64,000 bases of DNA from contig JAFRRA010000002.1 in assembly GCA_017428325.1 (NCBI GenBank), positions 248,001 through 312,000 of the forward strand, in the 5' to 3' direction. The notes beneath the pieces are model-generated. The model did no database searches. It had not been told where the DNA came from and saw nothing but the letters and a program-made list of their open reading frames with translations. Shown here one piece after another: positions 59,053 through 64,000 of the stretch. The number at the start of each line of letters is the position of its first letter. Within the stretch, counting starts at the first letter, position 1. Source of the stretch: Bacteroidales bacterium (GTDB lineage: Bacteria > Bacteroidota > Bacteroidia > Bacteroidales > UBA932). A program made the position numbers and the translations under genes.

Positions 59053-61071
59053 TCATTTTCCTCTTTTTTCCAGGAGAGCCTTCAGGGCATTCATTTCGTC
59101 TCGGTACCTTGCGGCTGAAATGAAATCCAGCTCCTTGGCTGCAGTCTCCATCTTTATCCTTGAACTTTCAATGCTTTTTGTCAGCGATGCGGTATCCATG
59201 GACGAGATTACCGGATCGTTTGCAACACTCTCCGCATCAGGTACTTCGAATCGGGATGCTATCTCCGCCAGAGTCCTGTCCCTTCCAAGCACATTCCTTT
59301 CTGTCTTTGTTATCTGGGTAGGGGTTATGTTGTTGGCCTTGTTGTATTCCATCTGCTTGCGGCGGCGCCTTTCAGTCTCGTCTATGGTTTCCCTCATGCT
59401 CCGGGTTATGGTGTCTGCATACATTATGACGCATCCGTTCAGGTTTCTTGCGGCCCGGCCAGCCGTCTGGGTAAGGGCTGTGGTGCTCCTGAGGAATCCT
59501 TCCTTGTCGGCATCAAGTATGGCCACAAGGGAAACCTGCGGCAGGTCAAGCCCTTCCCTGAGCAGGTTCACTCCAATGAGCACGTCGAACATTCCTCTCT
59601 GGAAATCCTCTATGATCTGGATCCTTTCCATAGTGTCCACGTCAGAGTGAATGTAGCTGCACCTGACTCCGGCCCTTGAAAGATATTTGTCCAGGTCTTC
59701 CGCCATCCTCTTTGTCAGTGTTGTGACCAGTATCCTCTCGTCCTTTTCCGCACGGACAGCGATTTCCTCCATCAGGTCATCTATCTGGTTCTTTGTAGGA
59801 CGCACTATTATCGGAGGGTCCAGAAGGCCTGTAGGCCTCACTACCTGCTCGGCGATAAGTCCCTGGCTCTCTTCCAGTTCAAAGTCTGCCGGGGTGGCGC
59901 TCACATATACTGTCTGGTTTGTCATGGCCTGGAATTCCTCAAATCTCAGCGGGCGGTTGTCAGCCGCAGCAGGAAGACGGAATCCGTATTCAATCAGAGT
60001 CTGTTTTCTGGAACGGTCGCCTCCGCTCATCGCCCTTATCTGGGGAACTGTCACGTGGCTCTCGTCTATGAAGGTTATGTAGTCCTTCGGGAAGTAGTCC
60101 AGCAGGCAGAACGGTCTTGTCCCTGCTTGTCTTCCGTCAAAGTATCTGGAATAGTTCTCTATGCCCGGACACCATCCAAGTTCCTTGATCATCTCCAGGT
60201 CGTACTCCACTCTCTGCTTAAGCCGGTTTGCCTCGTGGTTCTTCCCGATCTCCATAAAGTAGTCGTACTGCTTTACAAGGTCATCCTGTATCTGCCTGAC
60301 CGCCAGGGCTGTCCTTTCCTTGGTAGTGGAGAATATATTGGCCGGATAAATGGAAATCTCGTCGCGATATTCTATCGTGGCTCCGCTGACCGGGTCAAAG
60401 ATCTCGATTTCCTCCACCTGGTTTCCGAAGAAAACTATCCTTGCCCCTTCCTCTCCATATGCCAGGTAGATGTCCACGCTGTCCCCGTTCACCCTGAATG
60501 TGCCTCTCTTGAATTCCACGTCGCTGCGGGAGTACATGCTGTCCACCAGCTTGTACAGGAATGTGTTTCTGGCTATTGCGTCTCCCTGGTGAACAGTAAT
60601 GGTATTCGCGTGGAAATCAGCAGGATTCCCGATACCATACAGACAGGAGACGGAAGAAATCACCACAATGTCCCTCCTGCCTGAAAGCAGAGACGCGGAT
60701 GCGGCTATCCTGAGCCTGTCTATCTCGTCGTTGATGGAGAGGTCTTTCTCAATGTAAGTGTCGGTTGTGGGAATATAGGCTTCCGGCTGGTAATAGTCAT
60801 AATAAGAGACGAAATATTCCACGGCGTTTTCCGGAAAGAAGGATTTGAACTCTCCGTACAGCTGTGCGGCCAGCGTCTTGTTATGGCTGAGAATAAGCGC
60901 AGGACGTCCCAAACGGGCAATGGCGTTTGCCATGGTGAAAGTCTTGCCGCTGCCCGTCACTCCGAGCAGTGTCACGGCTTTCTCCCCATCCTCTATGGCC
61001 CGCACGATGGCGTCTATGGCTTCAGGCTGGTCTCCCGTAGGCTTGTATCTGGAGTCTATCTTGAATTCCAT
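59053..61071 (-). CDS. uvrB: Excinuclease ABC subunit B
   Basis: The 672-residue protein is the central helicase of nucleotide excision repair. Walker A GVTGSGKT lies at residues about 38-45, the beta-hairpin region YYDYYQPEAYIP follows, and the family segments ALILSHNKTLAAQL, TFIDESHVTVPQI (Walker B), VGVNLLREGLDLPQV and QTAGRAARN are present. A C-terminal UVR motif for UvrC binding ends the protein (AAKELDFISAARYRDEM). The gene is between M28 (6-base gap) and RSH (one-base gap) on the minus strand. Confidence 0.96.
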   Translation of the reverse strand: MEFKIDSRYKPTGDQPEAIDAIVRAIEDGEKAVTLLGVTGSGKTFTMANAIARLGRPALILSHNKTLAAQLYGEFKSFFPENAVEYFVSYYDYYQPEAYIPTTDTYIEKDLSINDEIDRLRIAASASLLSGRRDIVVISSVSCLYGIGNPADFHANTITVHQGDAIARNTFLYKLVDSMYSRSDVEFKRGTFRVNGDSVDIYLAYGEEGARIVFFGNQVEEIEIFDPVSGATIEYRDEISIYPANIFSTTKERTALAVRQIQDDLVKQYDYFMEIGKNHEANRLKQRVEYDLEMIKELGWCPGIENYSRYFDGRQAGTRPFCLLDYFPKDYITFIDESHVTVPQIRAMSGGDRSRKQTLIEYGFRLPAAADNRPLRFEEFQAMTNQTVYVSATPADFELEESQGLIAEQVVRPTGLLDPPIIVRPTKNQIDDLMEEIAVRAEKDERILVTTLTKRMAEDLDKYLSRAGVRCSYIHSDVDTMERIQIIEDFQRGMFDVLIGVNLLREGLDLPQVSLVAILDADKEGFLRSTTALTQTAGRAARNLNGCVIMYADTITRSMRETIDETERRRRKQMEYNKANNITPTQITKTERNVLGRDRTLAEIASRFEVPDAESVANDPVISSMDTASLTKSIESSRIKMETAAKELDFISAARYRDEMNALKALLEKRGK

Positions 61072-61077
61072 CTTTTC

Positions 61078-62046
61078 CTAATTCACTAATGTGCAGATAA
61101 CCTTGAGGAGGAACCTGCATCGCTGAGTCAGGGCATTGAAGTTTATTATATCCGCAGTGTCTGTGGTCTTGTTTGTATGCCTGTGCACTCCACTGGTTAC
61201 CAGGACGGAAGGTATTCCATATGACCTGAAGGATGTCTGGTCTCCCATATTGTTGATCAGGTCGTAAATCCTCTGGTTCCCGTAATATGAGAAGTCCAGC
61301 ACCAGGCTGTCATTTCCTGTGCTGCAGCTTTCAAACAACTTCTGCATATCCTTGTCCGCTCCCAGAACCAGAATGTAATTCTTTGGAAGCAGTCCGCCGG
61401 TTTCCGCTGCCTTCGGCGGTGCCAGGGTGGTTCCGATCTGGTCCAGGTTTATCATCAGCGATATGGATGAAGGGTCAACAATCTGGTCAGACAGGAATCT
61501 CTGGCTGCCGAGGCAGTCCTGTTCCTTTGCGTCAAAGGCCACCAGCAGTATGTTTCGCTTCAGCACAAATCCCGAATTCCTCAGTGAGACTAAAGCTTTC
61601 CCGATTTCCAGCATTGCCGCCACACCGGATGCGTTGTTGTCCGCTCCGGGATATATTCTTCCGCCCAGCACTCCAAGATGGTCGTAGTGGGCTCCAATGA
61701 CTATGGTTTCCGGATTTTCAATGAAAGAATCTGCTGGTATGATTCCTACTATGTTGACTCCCAGAACCCTCTCGTCTCCTTTCCAGTACCAGAAACCGTA
61801 TGAGTGGCTCTCTCCCTTCATGCTGATTCCATAGGCTTCCATCGTGCGGCTGATGTATCTGCGCGCCACTCCAATTTCCTCTGTCCCGCTTTCCCTTCCG
61901 CTGCATTTAGGGTCAGTCAGTGCAACAACGGTATTTTTCAGGCTCTGCTTTGAAATCTGAACCTGGGCAAAAAGCCTGCCGGCCAGAAGAATCATTCCGG
62001 CTAAAACCGCAAACCTGAAAAACGTATTTTTGCCCACTAACCGCAT
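61078..62046 (-). CDS. M28-family metallopeptidase-like protein, exported
   Basis: The start is the ATG at 62046; the longer frame would begin with TTG. The 322-residue protein has a signal peptide (FAVLAGMILLAGRLFAQ). The M28 zinc motifs appear as IGAHYDHLG, PGADNNASGVAAML and LVAFDAKEQDCLGS. In active M28 enzymes the last is usually EE followed by a G-x-x-GS; here the first of the paired glutamates (the general base) reads as lysine. The second Glu, the Asp and the His ligands are present. It may be an inactive or altered aminopeptidase or glutaminyl-cyclase-type protein. It leads the uvrB-RSH operon. Confidence 0.8.
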   Translation of the reverse strand: MRLVGKNTFFRFAVLAGMILLAGRLFAQVQISKQSLKNTVVALTDPKCSGRESGTEEIGVARRYISRTMEAYGISMKGESHSYGFWYWKGDERVLGVNIVGIIPADSFIENPETIVIGAHYDHLGVLGGRIYPGADNNASGVAAMLEIGKALVSLRNSGFVLKRNILLVAFDAKEQDCLGSQRFLSDQIVDPSSISLMINLDQIGTTLAPPKAAETGGLLPKNYILVLGADKDMQKLFESCSTGNDSLVLDFSYYGNQRIYDLINNMGDQTSFRSYGIPSVLVTSGVHRHTNKTTDTADIINFNALTQRCRFLLKVICTLVN

Positions 62047-62052
62047 AATTGA

Positions 62053-62060
62053 CAAAGTTA
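62053..62060 (-). promoter_or_regulatory. -7 promoter box for M28-uvrB-RSH operon
   Basis: Read on the minus strand the site is TAACTTTG (TAnnTTTG), 6 bases before the ATG at 62046. The leader is very short. Confidence 0.45.
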
Positions 62061-62083
62061 TGACTTTTTTCCGCGATTAGCAT

Positions 62084-62091
62084 TATCTTTG
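62084..62091 (+). promoter_or_regulatory. -7 promoter box for TPR protein gene
   Basis: TATCTTTG matches TAnnTTTG and lies 5 bases before ATG 62097 (14-17 before ATG 62106/62109). It is divergent from the M28 promoter. Confidence 0.45.
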
Positions 62092-62096
62092 TATGG

Positions 62097-64000
62097 ATGT
62101 CCCTTATGATGAAAAGAAGTTTTGTGATAGCTCTTGTCCTGTGGGTGCTGGCCTCCCTGGCTCCCGCCAGGAGTTTTGCGCAATATGACATAGACCAGTT
62201 CTTCCTGAGGGGCAGGCAGCTTCTGATTGACGGGAAGTATTCCTCCGCGACAGACAATTTCAACACTCTGATAAGGATAGATTCCACATTATATGACGCT
62301 TATTTCTTCAGAGGCATAGCAAAGTACAATCTGGGAGACTTTATCGGAGCCGAGAGGGACTTTGACAAATCGCTGAGCCTTAACCCTCTGTATACCCCGG
62401 CATACCATTACAGGGCAATCACTCTGAGCCGCACCGGTAAATATGAGGCCGCACTCAAGGACCTGGCGGAGGCGGTGGACCTGAGGCCGAGCTATACCGG
62501 CCTTTATTTCAGCAGGGGAGTGACATATTTCCTGAGCCAGCAGTTCGAAAAGGCGGTGGAGGACTTCAACAAGTTCATCCGAAAGGAAGGAAAGGAGCCG
62601 GATGCCTATCTGAACAGGGGAGCGGCCTACATTTTCCTCGGCGACACGCTTAGGGCCCTTGATGATTACAATACGGCCATTAGCCTGAACCTAAACGATC
62701 CGGAAGGATATATCCGCCGCTCGAGGATTTATTTTCTGCAGGGGAGCGATTCCCTTGCCCTGAAAGATCTTGACCTTGCAATCAGACTGGATACGTCAAA
62801 CACTTTTGCCTATTTCAACCGCGCCATTATTCTCTATGAGAAGAAAGACATCAATGGAGCCCTGGATGACCTGAACAAGGTGCTGCTCTATGAGCCTGGA
62901 AATGCCCTGACTCTCTACAACAGGGCGTTGATACGCTCACAGATAGGGGATTATGACAATGCCCTGGACGATTATGACAGGGTGATAGCGGTTAATCCGC
63001 AGAATGTGCTGGCATACTTCAACCGTGCGGCAGTATTCCTTCAGATGAAGCGCTACAGGGATGCTATGGACGACTATTCCCAGTGCATAAACCTATATCC
63101 GGACTTTGCCAAGGCATATATGAACAGGGCTTACGCCAAGGCTCATCTGGGGCAGTACAACTCAGCCCGCAGGGATGAGGAGATAGCGCAGGAGAAAGTC
63201 AAGGAATACCGCTACAAGACAAGGGATTCTGTAAATGCCCAGATATTCGCGGATACCACAAAGAGGTTTGACCAGATGATTTCCCTGGAGTCCGATTTTG
63301 CCAAGCGCGATTTCTCCAACAACGAGCTTCTTCAGTACAGGGACGTTGATATTCAGCTCAAGCCTCTGTTCAAGTTCAACATTGCGGAAAAGAGGCCTGA
63401 AAAGATGGCCATGGACGGAAGGTTCGAGTCTCTCCGGATGGAAGACTTCATAGAGGAACTTCCTGTGGCATCAGAACTTGCCGCCATAAGGCACTCTTAT
63501 GACACTCCTGAGCTGGATTCCAGACAGAAACGGCAGAGGGATTCCCTGGGCAAGGTGATTTCCTCTATGCAGGGCAGGGAAGAAGCCATAGACGCGCTTG
63601 TATATTTCTCCAGGGCTCTGGTGAACGATTCCCAGAACCGTTACAACGAGGCTCTGGGAGACTACGACAAGGCCTTGAACCTGCAGCCTGAGAATCCGTT
63701 CTTCTACATAAACCGCGGTGCCTTGCAGGCGGAGATGATAGATTTCATTTCTTCGATGGAGCAGAACGTTCAGGTACTGAGCCTGGACAATTCCCGTACG
63801 GCCAGGGCCAGGGTTAACGAGAACCGTTCCAATTACGACTACACTGCCGCCATCCACGATATGAAGAAGGCTGCGGCCCTTATGCCCGAGTTCCCTTATT
63901 CATACTACAACCTCGGGAACCTGTACACCCTGTCTTCGGATCTTCCGGAGGCTATCCTCCAGTATACCAAGGCTATACAGCTCTATCCCTCTCTTCCGGA
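62097..64000 (+). CDS. Exported tetratricopeptide-repeat protein, 3' end outside window
   Basis: The frame from ATG 62097 (alternatives 62106 and 62109) is open to the window edge, 634 codons. A signal peptide is present: KRSFVIALVLWVLASLAPA, then RSFAQ. From about residue 35 there are at least eight TPR units of 34 residues, recognisable as YDAYFFRGIAKYNLGDF, TPAYHYRAITLSRTGKYEAA, AYFNRAIILYEKKDINGAL and similar; a 90-residue non-TPR insert (about 375-465, with FDQMISLESDFAKRDF) precedes further repeats. Such periplasmic TPR arrays act as assembly platforms in Bacteroidetes. The role here is unknown. Confidence 0.85.
   Translation, partial: MSLMMKRSFVIALVLWVLASLAPARSFAQYDIDQFFLRGRQLLIDGKYSSATDNFNTLIRIDSTLYDAYFFRGIAKYNLGDFIGAERDFDKSLSLNPLYTPAYHYRAITLSRTGKYEAALKDLAEAVDLRPSYTGLYFSRGVTYFLSQQFEKAVEDFNKFIRKEGKEPDAYLNRGAAYIFLGDTLRALDDYNTAISLNLNDPEGYIRRSRIYFLQGSDSLALKDLDLAIRLDTSNTFAYFNRAIILYEKKDINGALDDLNKVLLYEPGNALTLYNRALIRSQIGDYDNALDDYDRVIAVNPQNVLAYFNRAAVFLQMKRYRDAMDDYSQCINLYPDFAKAYMNRAYAKAHLGQYNSARRDEEIAQEKVKEYRYKTRDSVNAQIFADTTKRFDQMISLESDFAKRDFSNNELLQYRDVDIQLKPLFKFNIAEKRPEKMAMDGRFESLRMEDFIEELPVASELAAIRHSYDTPELDSRQKRQRDSLGKVISSMQGREEAIDALVYFSRALVNDSQNRYNEALGDYDKALNLQPENPFFYINRGALQAEMIDFISSMEQNVQVLSLDNSRTARARVNENRSNYDYTAAIHDMKKAAALMPEFPYSYYNLGNLYTLSSDLPEAILQYTKAIQLYPSLP

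Noticed and set aside
1-64000. CRISPR array, insertion sequence or prophage
   Set aside because: I saw no spaced direct repeats, transposase or integrase motifs, and no phage structural genes.

Overview
The window reads as a chromosomal segment of a Bacteroidales-type bacterium (Bacteroidota). The evidence is a complete Na+-translocating NQR operon, fimbrillin-like lipoproteins, DUF3575/DUF3868 proteins, DUF4290, a DUF3822-like gene beside rsmD, BACON and M64 domains, and -7 promoter boxes of the form TAnnTTTG with almost no Shine-Dalgarno sequences. Base composition and codon use look even throughout. I see no insertion sequence, prophage, CRISPR array or rRNA. No gene-free stretch exceeds 300 bases; the largest is 276 bases (28968-29243), which holds a hairpin array and a promoter.

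Layout. 1-5299: end of a fimbrial-type locus (truncated fimbrillin-like protein, thioredoxin-like protein, DUF3575, DUF3868). 5370-14202: an unusual two-TM protein with a degenerate glycosyltransferase-like tail, DUF4290, ftsK, a LolA-like protein, then Nudix, pyrE, an SRPBCC-like protein and an rRNA m5C methyltransferase. 14209-17137 (minus): glutamine synthetase and an exported C1 peptidase. 17349-20389: a 39-residue peptide gene, a fimbrillin-like lipoprotein and a large carbohydrate-binding beta-helix lipoprotein. 20509-26379 (minus): nqrABCDEF. 26538-36956: UvrD/PcrA helicase, surface lipoprotein, zinc-ribbon protein, hexapeptide acetyltransferase, LysR regulator, XRE-cupin regulator with acyl-CoA ligase, and an M64 metalloprotease lipoprotein. 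36993-38878 (minus): tRNA-Asp, rsmD and two small conserved genes. 38979-48280: DHH phosphoesterase, two FKBP lipoproteins, mazG, tcdA, a GNAT-like protein, prfA and a uvrA-type gene.

48344-56101 is the most interesting block: eight tightly packed plus-strand genes encoding a hot-dog dehydratase, LolA, a small exported protein, DarA, DarB, an HTH-like protein, a BtrH-type acyltransferase and an MMPL/RND exporter. The gene set points to a dialkylresorcinol-like (flexirubin-related) lipid made on an ACP supplied from elsewhere, offloaded by BtrH and moved to the outer membrane by MMPL and LolA. The exporter seems to carry a methyltransferase-like remnant and no acyltransferase module. Two dyads flank a weak promoter box in front of the block.

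56129-64000: an exported endonuclease/exonuclease/phosphatase-fold enzyme, then a minus-strand M28 peptidase - uvrB - RSH (ppGpp) operon, and divergently a TPR protein that runs off the window.

Across the whole window the 9-mer ATCGCTGAG (either strand) was found 19 times by eye, in all reading frames and between genes. Chance expectation is about 0.5. It is a candidate genome-wide functional word.
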